Assembly: GCA_003712055.1 (NCBI GenBank)
Contig: RHLJ01000001.1
Span: 806,001 to 870,000 of the forward strand
Reading direction: 5' to 3'
DNA length: 64,000 bases
Source: Balneola sp.
GTDB taxonomy: Bacteria; Bacteroidota; Rhodothermia; Balneolales; Balneolaceae
Shown here: positions 54,762 through 64,000 of the stretch, one piece after another
Numbering within the stretch: position 1 is the first letter of the stretch
How the letters are laid out: each line of letters begins with the position of its first letter
The notes under the pieces: model-generated
The model's database searches: none
What the model was told of the DNA's origin: nothing
The model's input: the letters and a program-made list of their open reading frames with translations, nothing else
Program-made: the position numbers and the translations under genes

Positions 54762-55223
54762 CTAGTACCAGGTCTCATTCTTTAGTTCTTCGATAGCCGC
54801 CATAACGTCTCGCTGACTAATTTGACCTACCAGTTTCTCATTGTCCAGAACGGGAAAACGACGAAGCCTCAGCTTGAGAAATAACTTAGCTACTTCGAAA
54901 ATATTCATGGTTGGATTTATAGTGATGGGTTCTTCTGTCATATAGTCTTTAACTACTCCCATCATCTGAGGACTGTTATTGTATTTACCTCGGACTACTT
55001 CCTTTAAACAGTCACCTTCTGAAATTACACCTACTAATTTTCCATGCTTATCAATTACTGGTCCGCCGGATATTTTTTTGTTTATAAGAATTTGAATGAC
55101 TTCATGTAATGGCTGATCAGGATTGAAGGTGATTAATTTCCTGGTCATGAAATCCTGGGCTTGTAATGCTTGAGGAACAACTTTTTCCGGTTGTTTTTGT
55201 GCTGCCTTATAACTGATTACCAT
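54762..55223 (-). CDS. CBS-domain pair protein
   Basis: 153 residues of two CBS domains: MTRKLITFNPDQPLHEVIQI, GGPVIDKHGKLVGVISEGDC, YMTEEPITINPTMNIFEVAK, RRFPVLDNEKLVGQISQRDV. Stand-alone CBS pairs bind adenine nucleotides and regulate partners. No partner domain is seen. It overlaps nothing and ends 3 bases from the GH114 gene. Confidence 0.9.
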   Translation of the reverse strand: MVISYKAAQKQPEKVVPQALQAQDFMTRKLITFNPDQPLHEVIQILINKKISGGPVIDKHGKLVGVISEGDCLKEVVRGKYNNSPQMMGVVKDYMTEEPITINPTMNIFEVAKLFLKLRLRRFPVLDNEKLVGQISQRDVMAAIEELKNETWY

Positions 55224-55309
55224 GGTACCTCCTTGTTTAATAGGTACCTGTTAATACAATAAAGATTCAGATTAAAGGCAAATTAACCTACGAATTGAAA
55301 TCCTAAAAT

Positions 55310-56329
55310 CTAATTTATTGAATAAGTAATATTTATAAACAAATCATCTGCTCTACTATAAGAGCACCTAATGACTAGTTTACCATTAGATATTTTTTTA
55401 AGCTCCTTGATATTAAAATCACCACTATCAGTGCACTCATATCTATCATTAACCTCAGTAGGTCTTGAATCTTCTAATTCAAATTGATCTACTTCTTCAG
55501 CTAAAAAAATAAGGAAATAAGCAGAATCAGCGCTAACTGAAAATGAATTAGATTTCCCAATAGGATAAAGTCCAGGAGCATGAATAATTTTTAAGTCCTT
55601 ATTATTATTTGAAATTTTATTACCTGCTACTCTTCCAATTAATATCTTTTCATTGACATCTCTTTTATAAAGAAACAATTCCCAGAAATACTCGGCAGGT
55701 AAAAAATTATCGCCTTCAGCTATTCTAATGAAGTCGAATGATTCAACTCTAATACTAAGTATTACTTCTTTACTAATCGGCTCATTTATTTTTTTTTGAG
55801 GTACCAAAGTTGTGTCTGTTCCTTTTTCAGTAGAAGAGGGTGTCTCGCTAATCACATTATCTCGGAATAAATTTGAAATACTAATAGTAAGTATAAATAG
55901 AATTAGCCCTCCAACTATTGTTACTATCCATGGATTGTTGATCCATTTTAAGTTGAATGACTCTTCATTCAGGCTACTATTTATGTACTTGTTTGTAACA
56001 TCTATACCCCGATATCTAATATCCACTTCTTCCCGCCCCCTGCCTAGGCTTATAAGAGTAAAACTAGGATCTCTATTAAATTCGTCGATTCTTTTTCTCT
56101 CTTCTTCTCTGAATGTTTTGAGTTCCTCTTTTAGAGGGAATTCAGTTCTTCTGATCTTAGTTTTTTTTATTTCGGAATATTCAATTTTAAGTCCATTCTT
56201 AAAGAAGGGCTTTTTCTTTTTGTAAGTCTTAAGGAATTTCTCTTTTAATTCTTGTACTGATAGGTCACTAAATAGAAGAAGGTGTTTTTTGTCCTTAAGC
56301 TGAATAACAACATGATAACAAGAGCCCAT
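55310..56329 (-). CDS. One-TM protein, unknown function, AT-rich
   Basis: 339 residues: a cytoplasmic charged part (1-130) with GRGREEVDIRYRGIDVTNKY, one membrane helix about 133-153 (NPWIVTIVGGLILFILTISI) and a beta-rich extracytoplasmic part of about 185 residues with a pair of Cys (YECTDSG, VIRCSYS). Notably lower GC than the adjacent leuB gene, which suggests recent acquisition. It starts 10 bases after leuB on the same strand, thus possibly expressed at the end of the leu operon. No family recognised. Confidence 0.62.
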   Translation of the reverse strand: MGSCYHVVIQLKDKKHLLLFSDLSVQELKEKFLKTYKKKKPFFKNGLKIEYSEIKKTKIRRTEFPLKEELKTFREEERKRIDEFNRDPSFTLISLGRGREEVDIRYRGIDVTNKYINSSLNEESFNLKWINNPWIVTIVGGLILFILTISISNLFRDNVISETPSSTEKGTDTTLVPQKKINEPISKEVILSIRVESFDFIRIAEGDNFLPAEYFWELFLYKRDVNEKILIGRVAGNKISNNNKDLKIIHAPGLYPIGKSNSFSVSADSAYFLIFLAEEVDQFELEDSRPTEVNDRYECTDSGDFNIKELKKISNGKLVIRCSYSRADDLFINITYSIN

Positions 56330-56339
56330 AAGGCTTAAT

Positions 56340-57455
56340 TTAAATCAACGGCAAACTACCTTCAAATACATTATCGAAATCCGCTTCTTCTTCTACATCA
56401 GATTCTATAAGAAGAGCGATTATATCTCCAACTTTAGAACAGGAAATAAAATCCTCGGGATTTAAATCAGGAGTGACCAATCCTTTCTCAATGACCTTAC
56501 TAACGGTAGTTCTCACACGCTTAGCTTCTTCAAACATCTCAAAACTTTCCAGCATCATGGCTGCTGATAAGATGGTTGCTACAGGATTGGCGATGTCTTT
56601 CCCGGCAGCCTGAGGATAGCTCCCGTGAATGGGCTCGTAAAGAGATGTATCACGACCAACCGAGGCGGAAGGCAATAAGCCAATAGATCCAGTAATTACG
56701 CTTGTTTCGTCTGATATGATATCTCCGAACATATTTTCGGTCAAAATCACATCAAACTGGTTGGGGCGCTGAATAACCTGCATGGCAGCATTATCTACAA
56801 ATAAGTATTCCACTTCGATTTCTGGGTAGTGTTCCGATAGCTTTTGTACCGTTTCTCTCCATAAGCGTGAAGTTTCCAGCACATTTGCCTTGTCAACCAG
56901 GGTAAGCTTTTTTCGTCTTCGACCTGCTGCCTCAAAAGCCATTTTTGCTATCCGTGAAATTTCTTCGGTCGTATAGCTGCAGTGATCATAAGCCGATTTT
57001 CCGTCCTTTGCTCTTCCCTTTTCTCCAAAGTAAATGCCACCGGTCAATTCGCGGTATACTACTAAATCAGTTCCGGTAATTCGGTCTTCTTTTAAAGGGG
57101 ATCGTTCAATTAATGACTCAAACAATTGAACCGGTCGGATATTCGCATATAACCCAAGGGTTTTTCGAAGCTGAAGTAAGCCTTGCTCCGGTCTCACTTT
57201 CGCTTTGGGATTATCATCGTATTTAGGGTCGCCAATAGCTCCAAAAAGAATCGCATCTGCTAACTGGCAGGCCTCTATGGTTTCATCAGGAAGAGGGCTT
57301 CCGGTTTCGTCAATTGCTGCCGCACCCACAAGAGCGAAATCATAAACAAAAACATGCTTATATCTATGAGAAATGGCATTTAGAACCTTAATGGCCTGTT
57401 TTACTACTTCAGGACCAATACCATCTCCAGCTAATACTGCAATACGTTTTTCCAT
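56340..57455 (-). CDS. leuB: 3-isopropylmalate dehydrogenase
   Basis: 371 residues: VLAGDGIGPEVV at the N-terminus, DAILFGAIGDPKYDD, LRKTLGLYANIRPV, YRELTGGIYFG (substrate loop), NMFGDIISDETSVITGSIG and YEPIHGSYPQAAGK. All LeuB motifs. It oxidises and decarboxylates 3-isopropylmalate with NAD. Three bases after leuD; it is the fourth gene of leuA-leuC-leuD-leuB. Confidence 0.95.
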   Translation of the reverse strand: MEKRIAVLAGDGIGPEVVKQAIKVLNAISHRYKHVFVYDFALVGAAAIDETGSPLPDETIEACQLADAILFGAIGDPKYDDNPKAKVRPEQGLLQLRKTLGLYANIRPVQLFESLIERSPLKEDRITGTDLVVYRELTGGIYFGEKGRAKDGKSAYDHCSYTTEEISRIAKMAFEAAGRRRKKLTLVDKANVLETSRLWRETVQKLSEHYPEIEVEYLFVDNAAMQVIQRPNQFDVILTENMFGDIISDETSVITGSIGLLPSASVGRDTSLYEPIHGSYPQAAGKDIANPVATILSAAMMLESFEMFEEAKRVRTTVSKVIEKGLVTPDLNPEDFISCSKVGDIIALLIESDVEEEADFDNVFEGSLPLI

Positions 57456-57458
57456 CTT

Positions 57459-58052
57459 CTAGAACTCCACGTGTGTTTTCTCGAACGCTTCTATTTTTTC
57501 TTTTTTGCTTATCAGGAAATCGATGTCATCATATCCATTGAGTAAGCACATCTTTTTGTAAGGATGGATTTCAAAATACTCAGAGAGTCCCTTTTCTTCT
57601 ACCGAAATTTGCTGTGCTTCCAAATCGATCGTGATCTCAACAGAAGGATCTTCAGTGACCATACTAAGCAGTTGTGCTAAAAACTCCGGGCTAACCTGTA
57701 CTGGAAGCAATCCATTATTTAAGGCATTGCCTTTAAATATATCTGCAAAATAGCTCGAAACTACTGCTTTGAAACCATAATCGACCAGAGCCCAGGCAGC
57801 ATGTTCACGGCTGGAACCACATCCGAAATTTTCGCCTGCAATTAGCACTGAACCTGAATAGGTATTGTCGTTAAGCACAAAATCAGGTTTGGGAGAACCC
57901 TCCTCATCAAAACGCCAATCCCTAAAAAGGTTATCTCCAAATCCCTCCCGGGAAGTGGCCTTGAGAAAACGCGCCGGGATGATCTGATCGGTATCAATGT
58001 CCTGAACGGGGAGTGGAATAACCGGGGTTTTCAACGTGGTAAATTTTTCCAT
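57459..58052 (-). CDS. leuD: 3-isopropylmalate dehydratase small subunit
   Basis: 197 residues, the usual LeuD size: [32 protein letters not shown] (swivelling domain motif), [19 protein letters not shown] seen as [17 protein letters not shown]. Pairs with LeuC to isomerise 2-isopropylmalate. Start overlaps by one base with the leuC stop (58052). Confidence 0.95.
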   Translation of the reverse strand: MEKFTTLKTPVIPLPVQDIDTDQIIPARFLKATSREGFGDNLFRDWRFDEEGSPKPDFVLNDNTYSGSVLIAGENFGCGSSREHAAWALVDYGFKAVVSSYFADIFKGNALNNGLLPVQVSPEFLAQLLSMVTEDPSVEITIDLEAQQISVEEKGLSEYFEIHPYKKMCLLNGYDDIDFLISKKEKIEAFEKTHVEF

Positions 58053-59461
58053 TAACTCAACACTCCTTCTCCAATATATTCTCGGGCATCTACAATTTTA
58101 CCTTCTACTGCAATAACTGCTGCAGTGAGTGGGCTCACCAACATCGTTCTGGCACCAGGTCCTTGTCGACCTTCAAAATTCCTGTTTGAAGTGGAAACAC
58201 AGTATTCGCCTTTAGGGATTTTATCCTCATTCATCCCCAAACATGCGGAACATCCTGGTTCTCGTAGTTCAAAGCCAGCTTCCGCAAGTATTTCATGGAT
58301 ACCCTCATCCCGAGCCTGGACCTCAACCTGTTTTGATCCAGGTACAATCATGGCCTGTACATGCGGAGCCTTCTTCTTTCCTTTCACATAGCCAGCTACA
58401 ATCCTGAGATCTTCAATTCGACTATTGGTACAGCTCCCAATAAATACATGATTTATTTTCTTGTCAAGAAGCCGTTCTCCAGGTTCAAGTCCCATATACG
58501 TTAGCGACTTAAGCAATGCATCCGGATTTTTAACTTCATCCAGTGTTGGGATATACTCCGTGACACCAATACCCATTCCAGGATTGGTCCCATAGGTAAT
58601 CATAGGCTGAATGTCTTCAGCGTTAAAAGTGAATTCTGCATCAAATTCGGCATCTTCGTCTGAATACAGGCTGCTCCAAAAACTCACCGCTTCATCAAAT
58701 TGTTCACCTTCAGGGGCATATTTTCTGCCTTTGATATATTCGAAAGTGGTTTCATCGGGAGCGATCATACCGCCTCTTGCTCCCATTTCAATACTCATAT
58801 TACATATGGTCATCCGGGCTTCCATCGAAAGAGATCGGATAGCTGAACCTGCATATTCCACAAAATAGCCGGTCCCACCAGCTGTACCTAGCTTTGAAAT
58901 AATATAGAGTACGATATCTTTGGAATACACTCCTTCTTCAAGCTCTCCTTCAATATTGATCCGCATGGTTTTGGGGCGTTGAAGTAATAAACACTGAGTT
59001 GCCATTACCTGCTCCACCTGGGAAGTCCCAATACCAAAGGCAATGGTTCCAAAGGCTCCATGAGTAGAAGTATGACTATCCCCACAAACAATGGTCATTC
59101 CCGGTTTGGTGATTCCAAGTTCAGGCCCGATTACATGAACAATACCTTGATATTTATGACCCAAACCGTATAGTTCGATTCCAAATTCTTCGCAATTTTT
59201 GGTAAGTGTATCGACCTGAAATTTGGATAGCACATCTTTGATTGGAAGATGCTGGTCTTTTGTAGGCACGTTATGATCGGCAGTGGCTACAATACGATCC
59301 TTCCTGAATAGACCAATACCCCTATTCCGAATTCCATCGAATGCTTGAGGGCTGGTTACTTCATGAATGAAATGGCGATCTATATAAAGAATTTCCAGTC
59401 CACCTTGGACCTTATCCGCCACATGACGATCCCAGACTTTCTCGAATAATGTTTTTCCCAT
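58052..59461 (-). CDS. leuC: 3-isopropylmalate dehydratase large subunit
   Basis: 469 residues. [39 protein letters not shown] and [20 protein letters not shown] with the three iron-sulfur Cys ligands are typical of LeuC/aconitase-type enzymes. The 4Fe-4S dehydratase is expressed in the leu operon, 8 bases after leuA. Confidence 0.95.
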   Translation of the reverse strand: MGKTLFEKVWDRHVADKVQGGLEILYIDRHFIHEVTSPQAFDGIRNRGIGLFRKDRIVATADHNVPTKDQHLPIKDVLSKFQVDTLTKNCEEFGIELYGLGHKYQGIVHVIGPELGITKPGMTIVCGDSHTSTHGAFGTIAFGIGTSQVEQVMATQCLLLQRPKTMRINIEGELEEGVYSKDIVLYIISKLGTAGGTGYFVEYAGSAIRSLSMEARMTICNMSIEMGARGGMIAPDETTFEYIKGRKYAPEGEQFDEAVSFWSSLYSDEDAEFDAEFTFNAEDIQPMITYGTNPGMGIGVTEYIPTLDEVKNPDALLKSLTYMGLEPGERLLDKKINHVFIGSCTNSRIEDLRIVAGYVKGKKKAPHVQAMIVPGSKQVEVQARDEGIHEILAEAGFELREPGCSACLGMNEDKIPKGEYCVSTSNRNFEGRQGPGARTMLVSPLTAAVIAVEGKIVDAREYIGEGVLS

Positions 59462-59469
59462 ATTTTTGG

Positions 59470-60633
59470 CTAGGCTGTTTTAGAAGCTGTTCTGGAAAAA
59501 AGTACGATTAAATCGTGATCCTGCACTACTTTTTTCTCATCTGCTACAAGTAAAAACTCTTGATAATATCCTTCCATCTCTTCCCTTGTAACATCAAAGC
59601 CTAATTTTTTGGCTCTGAAATTCAATGCTGCCCTTCCACTACGGGCAGTAAGCACAATTGAGGATTCGTCCACTCCTACTTCCAGCGGATCTATGATTTC
59701 ATAGGTTTCCCGGCTTTTTATTACTCCATCTTGATGAATACCGGAAGAATGAGCGAACGCATTAGCTCCTACAATGGCTTTGTTTGGCTGAACAGGCATC
59801 CTCATTTTTGTAGATACCAATTCACTAATTGATTTGAGACACCGTGCATTAATGCCTGTATCATAATTTAGATCTTTGTGTTGACGCATAATCATCACTA
59901 CTTCTTCCAGCGAAGCATTACCAGCACGCTCTCCGATACCATTTATAGTACATTCGATTTGCCCAGCACCATTTGCTACTCCAGCGATTGAGTTTGCTGT
60001 CGCCAATCCTAAATCATTATGACAATGGGTAGAAATAGTGACGTTATCAATTCCCTTCACATTCTCTTTGAGGTACTTGATCTTGGCTCCATATTGCCAG
60101 GGTAGGCAATAGCCGGTAGTATCCGGAATATTTACTACGGTAGCACCCGCAGCAACCACTTCTTCGATTACTTTTGCTAGAAACTCGTTGTCAGTTCGTC
60201 CCGCATCCTCAGCATAAAACTCAACGTCTTCCACAAAGCGCTTTGCATACCTGACTGCAGCAACTCCGCGTTCAATTACATTCTCGCGAGTGGTTCTCAG
60301 CTTGTCAAATACATGACTATCTGAAGTTCCGATTCCAGTATGAATTCTAGGCTTGGCAGCATCTTTGATTGCTTCTGCTGCTACTTCAATATCCTTTTCT
60401 ACCGCTCGGGATAGTGCACATACCGTTGATTCTTTAATTATTGCAGCAATCTTTTGAACAGAATGGAAATCGCCAGGGCTTGAGATTGGGAAACCTACTT
60501 CCATCACATCTACCCCGAGGCTTTCCAGTGCTCTTGCTACTTCAATTTTCTCATCGGTATTTAACTGGCAGCCAGGGACCTGCTCGCCGTCCCTTAGCGT
60601 GGTATCAAAAATCTGAATTCGGTCGTTTGGCAT
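59470..60633 (-). CDS. leuA: 2-isopropylmalate synthase, short form
   Basis: 387 residues. [39 protein letters not shown] and [15 protein letters not shown] are LeuA catalytic motifs (HMGL-like barrel), with [11 protein letters not shown] as the second part. E. coli-type LeuA is about 520 residues with a C-terminal LeuA dimer domain that binds leucine; here the protein ends just after the catalytic and linker regions, so the allosteric domain is absent. Homocitrate or citramalate synthase is possible by fold, but the operon position makes LeuA the best call. First gene of leuACDB. Confidence 0.88.
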   Translation of the reverse strand: MPNDRIQIFDTTLRDGEQVPGCQLNTDEKIEVARALESLGVDVMEVGFPISSPGDFHSVQKIAAIIKESTVCALSRAVEKDIEVAAEAIKDAAKPRIHTGIGTSDSHVFDKLRTTRENVIERGVAAVRYAKRFVEDVEFYAEDAGRTDNEFLAKVIEEVVAAGATVVNIPDTTGYCLPWQYGAKIKYLKENVKGIDNVTISTHCHNDLGLATANSIAGVANGAGQIECTINGIGERAGNASLEEVVMIMRQHKDLNYDTGINARCLKSISELVSTKMRMPVQPNKAIVGANAFAHSSGIHQDGVIKSRETYEIIDPLEVGVDESSIVLTARSGRAALNFRAKKLGFDVTREEMEGYYQEFLLVADEKKVVQDHDLIVLFSRTASKTA

Positions 60634-60840
60634 TGTGCTATTGATTTCTAACTTATCAACGTCATTTACAGATTTGGTCAGAATCCGTAATTGGTGTTCG
60701 AAAGTAATTGGCTACCTTCTACTTACGAAACCGAAATACATCTATATTACAACATCCAAAAAACTACAGCTCCACTTAGGAATTAGTTAAAGGTATAATT
60801 ATAAAAAGCTTACATACTCCGATAAGCGCTTTTTTTTACA

Positions 60841-62388
60841 ATGGCCAACCAGCCCAACGATCACCTATATCAGCTAATTAAATCCCTCACTAAGGCAGAA
60901 AAAAGAGGGTTTAAAATTTATGCACTTAGAAATAGCTCCGAGGATGCCAAGTTTATACAGCTGTTTGATGCTATTGATAAAGCGAAGGGATATGATGAAG
61001 AACTGATCCTCAGGAAGATTTCCGGGTTAAAAAAAGTGCAGCTTTCTAACCTGAAAGCTCATTTATACAAGCAGATCATGACCAGCCTCAGGCTGAATTA
61101 TGTAAGCCATAACATAGATATTCAGCTTAGGGAGCAAATAGATTATGCAAGAATTTTGTATGACAAGGGTTTGTATAAGCAGAGCCTGAAAATCCTTGAA
61201 AAGGCTAAACTGCTTTCTTACGAACACCATCGTATAACCCTTACTGCAGAGATACTTGGCTTTGAAAAGCTAATTGAATCTCAGTACATCACGCGCAGCC
61301 TGAGAAATCGGGCAGATCAACTTATTGAGGAGACAGAAAAATCCATTCAGTCTGTTGATACCTATCATCAGCTTTCTAATCTCGCACTCAGGTTATATGG
61401 TATTTATATCAAAGCAGGGCATGTTCGAAGTGAACAGGACTATGATATCACAGAACGATTCTTTGAAAAAGCTCTTTCTCAGATTGATTTAAGCAACGTC
61501 GGTTTCTTTGAGCAACATTATTTGAATGTGTCCCATGCTTGGTATAGCCTAATTGTTCAGGACTTTTTGATGCAATACCGCCATGCACAAAAATGGGTTG
61601 AGCATTTCCGCAATAATCCGGATATGCTTGAATTAGAGTCTGTATGGTACCTTAAAGGAATGCATGTTCTCCTTGAAGCTTTGTTCATTCTAGGACATTA
61701 CAGCAAGCATGAGAAAGAAGTACAACATCTAAAATACTTCCTGGATAACCCTCCAATCAGAATCACGGAGAACATTGAAAACCTGGGCTTTCAGTACTAT
61801 TACACCTCGCGTATTAATGCGCATTTTATGGCGGGTACTTTTACCGAAGGCCTTGATCTAATTCCTGAACTTGAAAAGGAACTTGAGAAATTCGAATCAC
61901 GAATCGATCCACACAGGATCCTTGTGTTCTATTACAAAATCGCGAGTATGTATTTCGGTGCTGGTAAGATTCAGGAAGCTATTTCTTATCTAAACCGAAT
62001 CATTAACTACCCTGATCCAAGGCTGAGGGAGGATATCCACTGCTTTGCTCGAATTCTGAATCTCATAGCTCACTTTGAGCTTGGGAACCAAACGCTGTTG
62101 GAATACCAGGTTCGCTCTACTTATCGCTTCATCATCAAGATGAACGACCTTAATTCAGTACAAGAAGAAATCCTGAAGTTCCTTCGGAACCTTACCTCTA
62201 TCAACCCGAAGGATTTAACCAAAGAGTTCGAAAACCTTCGTACTACCCTTCTTGAAATCCAGAAAAAGCCATACCAGCGCCGGGCGTTTTTATACTTGGA
62301 CATCATATCCTGGTTGGAATCCAAAATTGATCAAAAACCTATCCAGGAAGTCATTAGAGCGAAATTTACTCCCAGAAACGGACGATAA
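60841..62388 (+). CDS. TPR-like conserved protein
   Basis: 515 residues, mostly amphipathic helices in tandem pairs, with LYDKGLYKQSLKILEKAKLL, ASMYFGAGKIQEAISYLNRI and HCFARILNLIAHFELGNQTL as the clearest TPR-like repeats. The N-terminal block PNDHLYQLIKSLTKAEKRGF is conserved in Bacteroidota homologues. No enzymatic domain, no signal, so a cytoplasmic scaffold or regulator. Diverges from leuA. A small hairpin (AAGCTTA...TAAGCGCTT then T-run) sits just before the start. Confidence 0.78.
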   Translation: MANQPNDHLYQLIKSLTKAEKRGFKIYALRNSSEDAKFIQLFDAIDKAKGYDEELILRKISGLKKVQLSNLKAHLYKQIMTSLRLNYVSHNIDIQLREQIDYARILYDKGLYKQSLKILEKAKLLSYEHHRITLTAEILGFEKLIESQYITRSLRNRADQLIEETEKSIQSVDTYHQLSNLALRLYGIYIKAGHVRSEQDYDITERFFEKALSQIDLSNVGFFEQHYLNVSHAWYSLIVQDFLMQYRHAQKWVEHFRNNPDMLELESVWYLKGMHVLLEALFILGHYSKHEKEVQHLKYFLDNPPIRITENIENLGFQYYYTSRINAHFMAGTFTEGLDLIPELEKELEKFESRIDPHRILVFYYKIASMYFGAGKIQEAISYLNRIINYPDPRLREDIHCFARILNLIAHFELGNQTLLEYQVRSTYRFIIKMNDLNSVQEEILKFLRNLTSINPKDLTKEFENLRTTLLEIQKKPYQRRAFLYLDIISWLESKIDQKPIQEVIRAKFTPRNGR

Positions 62389-62485
62389 ATTTTCTTTGGC
62401 CATCCCATTTTTCTGAATATTTATTTCATCTGATGATTGTATTTCGAGGCAAGAAGCTTTTTCTTTGCGAGCAAACAGATTAATT

Positions 62486-62563
62486 ATGTTATCAACAATC
62501 ATTTCCTTGGTCATTATTAGCGTCATTGGTAAATCATACCGACCAGGGAAAGCTCTATGTTGA
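62486..62563 (+). CDS. ilvL: ilv attenuator leader peptide
   Basis: A 25-codon peptide with start ATG at 62486 and stop TGA at 62561-62563. Residues 2-14 include Leu2, Ile5, Ile6, Leu8, Val9, Ile10, Ile11, Val13 and Ile14, so nine of thirteen codons are for the three branched-chain amino acids. Upstream of an ilv gene this is the pattern of an attenuator leader. A following hairpin with a T-tract supports the call. The rest of the peptide (GKSYRPGKALC) is ordinary. The symbol is used by analogy with E. coli ilvL; the peptide has no recognisable homology. Confidence 0.8.
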   Translation: MLSTIISLVIISVIGKSYRPGKALC

Positions 62564-62614
62564 CAGGACAACGATTTTAAACTAAGCCTTCCCCAACCGG
62601 AAGGCTTTTTTTTT
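62546..62614 (+). promoter_or_regulatory. Attenuator: antiterminator segment and terminator upstream of ilvD
   Basis: Terminator: AAGCCTTCC (62584-62592), loop CCAACC, GGAAGGCTT (62599-62607) and a nine-base T-run (62606-62614), 12 bases before ilvD. Antiterminator: GGGAAAGCT (62546-62554), at the end of the leader-peptide frame, can pair with AGCCTTCCC (62585-62593) with one mismatch, which would block the terminator. An earlier hairpin, GGTA/TACC (62528-62540) within TGGTC/GACCA (62508-62545), would sequester the antiterminator region when the ribosome does not stall. Stalling at Ile/Val/Leu codons under starvation would thus allow ilvD transcription. Model inferred from sequence only. Confidence 0.72.
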
Positions 62615-62626
62615 GATAAAGAATTA

Positions 62627-64000
62627 ATGGCAGAACTGAACAAATACAGCAAACACATTACGCAAGACGGCTCCCAGCCTGCCGCCCAGGCGATGCTCCA
62701 TGCACTGGGACTTACTGATGAAGATTTGCAACAGCCTATGATTGGAATCGCAAGTACAGGATATGAGGGAAATCCTTGTAACATGCACTTAAATGATCTT
62801 GCTGTTCATATAAAACGAGGTGTAAATGCCCATGCAATGACTGGCCTCATCTTCAATACCATTGGTATAAGTGATGGTATTTCAATGGGAACTCCGGGGA
62901 TGCGTTACTCCCTTCCCTCCCGGGATTTAATCGCCGATTCTATGGAGTCGATGGTTAAAGGAATGAGCTATGATGGAATGGCTGCAATCGTTGGATGTGA
63001 TAAGAATATGCCGGGAGCGTTGATGGCAATGCTTCGGATCAATCGTCCCGCTATTCTGATTTATGGAGGAACTATTGCACCGGGACATCATAATGGGAAA
63101 AAGTTAGACGTGGTTTCAGCCTTTGAAGCCTGGGGACAAAAAGTATCGGGTTCAATTGATGATAAGGAGTTCAAAGATATCGTAATGAACTCCTGCCCCG
63201 GCCCGGGAGCTTGTGGAGGTATGTACACGGCTAATACTATGGCTTCAGCAATAGAAGCGATGGGAATGAGTCTTCCATATAATGCTTCCAATCCTGCCAC
63301 CAGCGCCGATAAAGTACTGGAATGTGAAGCCGTTGGGGAGCATTTATATGCATTGCTTGAAAAAGATATCAAGCCGAGAGATATCCTTACTAAAACCTCT
63401 CTACAAAATGCATTTAAACTGATCACAATCCTGGGAGGCTCAACTAATGCCGTGCTCCATATGATTGCCATTGCTAAAGCTGCTGACCTGGAGTTTACTT
63501 TAGCTGATTTCCAGGAAATTAGTGATTCCACTCCTTTCCTAGCTGATTTAAAACCCAGCGGGCAGTATGTAATGGAAGATCTCCATAATGTGGGCGGAAT
63601 TCCCGGAGTAATGAAGTTCATGCTGAATGAAGGTATGATCGATGGTAGTTGCCTTACTGTAACTGGGAAAAGTATTGAAGAAAACCTGGAGGATATCAGT
63701 CCCCTCTCTTCCGAGCAAAAAGTTGTATTCCCGGTTTCTACTCCAATAAAGACAAATGGTCACATTCAAATCCTCTTTGGAAATGTTGCTGAAGAAGGAG
63801 CCGTAGCAAAAATTACCGGAAAAGAAGGATTGGCTTTCTCAGGCCCGGCTCGGGTTTTCGACAGTGAAGAAGAAGCCAATGATGGCATTAAAGATGGTAA
63901 AGTTCAAAAAGGAGATGTCATTGTTATCCGATATGTAGGACCAAGAGGCGGACCAGGAATGCCTGAGATGCTTAAACCCACTTCAGCTATCATGGGCGCT
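62627..64000 (+). CDS. ilvD: Dihydroxy-acid dehydratase, 5' part, runs off the window
   Basis: The frame is open from the ATG at 62627 to the last base, 458 codons. The motifs NPCN (Cys51), CDKNMPG (Cys124) and [17 protein letters not shown] (Cys190) are the iron-sulfur cysteines and signatures of IlvD/Edd-type dehydratases; three such Cys fit the 2Fe-2S type. [12 protein letters not shown] and [12 protein letters not shown] follow as in IlvD. A complete IlvD is about 560 residues, so about 100 residues lie beyond the window. It catalyses dehydration of dihydroxyisovalerate and dihydroxymethylvalerate in Ile/Val synthesis. It is the first gene behind the attenuator. Confidence 0.95.
   Translation, partial: MAELNKYSKHITQDGSQPAAQAMLHALGLTDEDLQQPMIGIASTGYEGNPCNMHLNDLAVHIKRGVNAHAMTGLIFNTIGISDGISMGTPGMRYSLPSRDLIADSMESMVKGMSYDGMAAIVGCDKNMPGALMAMLRINRPAILIYGGTIAPGHHNGKKLDVVSAFEAWGQKVSGSIDDKEFKDIVMNSCPGPGACGGMYTANTMASAIEAMGMSLPYNASNPATSADKVLECEAVGEHLYALLEKDIKPRDILTKTSLQNAFKLITILGGSTNAVLHMIAIAKAADLEFTLADFQEISDSTPFLADLKPSGQYVMEDLHNVGGIPGVMKFMLNEGMIDGSCLTVTGKSIEENLEDISPLSSEQKVVFPVSTPIKTNGHIQILFGNVAEEGAVAKITGKEGLAFSGPARVFDSEEEANDGIKDGKVQKGDVIVIRYVGPRGGPGMPEMLKPTSAIMGA

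Noticed and set aside
60634-60840. Search for a leucine leader peptide upstream of leuA
   Set aside because: No short frame rich in Leu codons and no terminator in the leuA direction was found.
62290-62784. 164-codon minus-strand frame over the ilvD leader
   Set aside because: Antisense to the TPR-like gene, the attenuator and ilvD; no motif.

Overview
The window looks like chromosome of a marine-type member of the Bacteroidota/Balneolota group; a Balneolaceae-like bacterium is a reasonable inference, not a proof. Reasons: moderate to low GC, almost no Shine-Dalgarno sites, many lipoproteins with a short signal and a Cys lipobox, a tail-fibre-like protein with the HLPDVP C-terminal block typical of this group, a LytS/LytTR pair, short DapB and LeuA proteins, and families rarely seen outside the group. 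I found no rRNA, tRNA, CRISPR array, intact transposase or prophage.

Layout. 0-8 kb: a small membrane protein, then a tripartite RND efflux operon whose outer-membrane TolC-like component is fused to an N-terminal ABC-type substrate-binding domain. 8-19 kb: a surface protein, then a beta-1,3-glucan (laminarin-type) cluster: GPH-family sugar symporter, three GH17 enzymes, a GH2/GH5-like barrel lipoprotein and a very large GH94/GH149-like phosphorylase, with two tandem palindromic operators in the divergent promoter. 19-24.6 kb: a WYL regulator, DinB, RibD-type reductase, AraC regulator, SRPBCC, TfoX-like and SDR genes. 24.6-30 kb: an AT-rich accessory stretch (TM/beta-barrel protein, LytS/LytTR pair, CPBP protease, two uncharacterised proteins) studded with four copies or half-copies of a two-hairpin dispersed repeat.

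30-38 kb: a PD40 lipoprotein, an HxlR regulator with a SnoaL-like gene and likely operators, then the lysine pathway (dapD, dapA, dapB, lysC), with two envelope genes inside the dapB-lysC run and a CPBP protease between dapA and dapD. 38-44 kb: esterase, DUF819 protein, a beta-lactamase-fold protein lacking the catalytic residues, an RsmI-like methylase and an ankyrin protein. 44-55 kb: MscS paired with a 978-residue P-loop ATPase, then amidase, udk, coaX, SDR, DUF4296-like, recQ, GH114-like and CBS genes. 55-64 kb: an unknown one-TM protein, the leuA-leuC-leuD-leuB operon on the minus strand, a TPR-like protein, and the start of ilvD, which runs off the window.

The clearest regulatory discovery is in front of ilvD: a 25-codon leader peptide very rich in Ile, Val and Leu, followed by a strong intrinsic terminator and a plausible antiterminator pairing, which is the layout of a ribosome-mediated attenuator. 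The other items I would look at first are the substrate-binding/TolC fusion, the beta-1,3-glucan phosphorylase cluster without SusC/SusD, and the MscS-ATPase pair. Several dispersed palindromic repeat families lie between genes, and in two places a repeat supplies the stop codon of the neighbouring gene.
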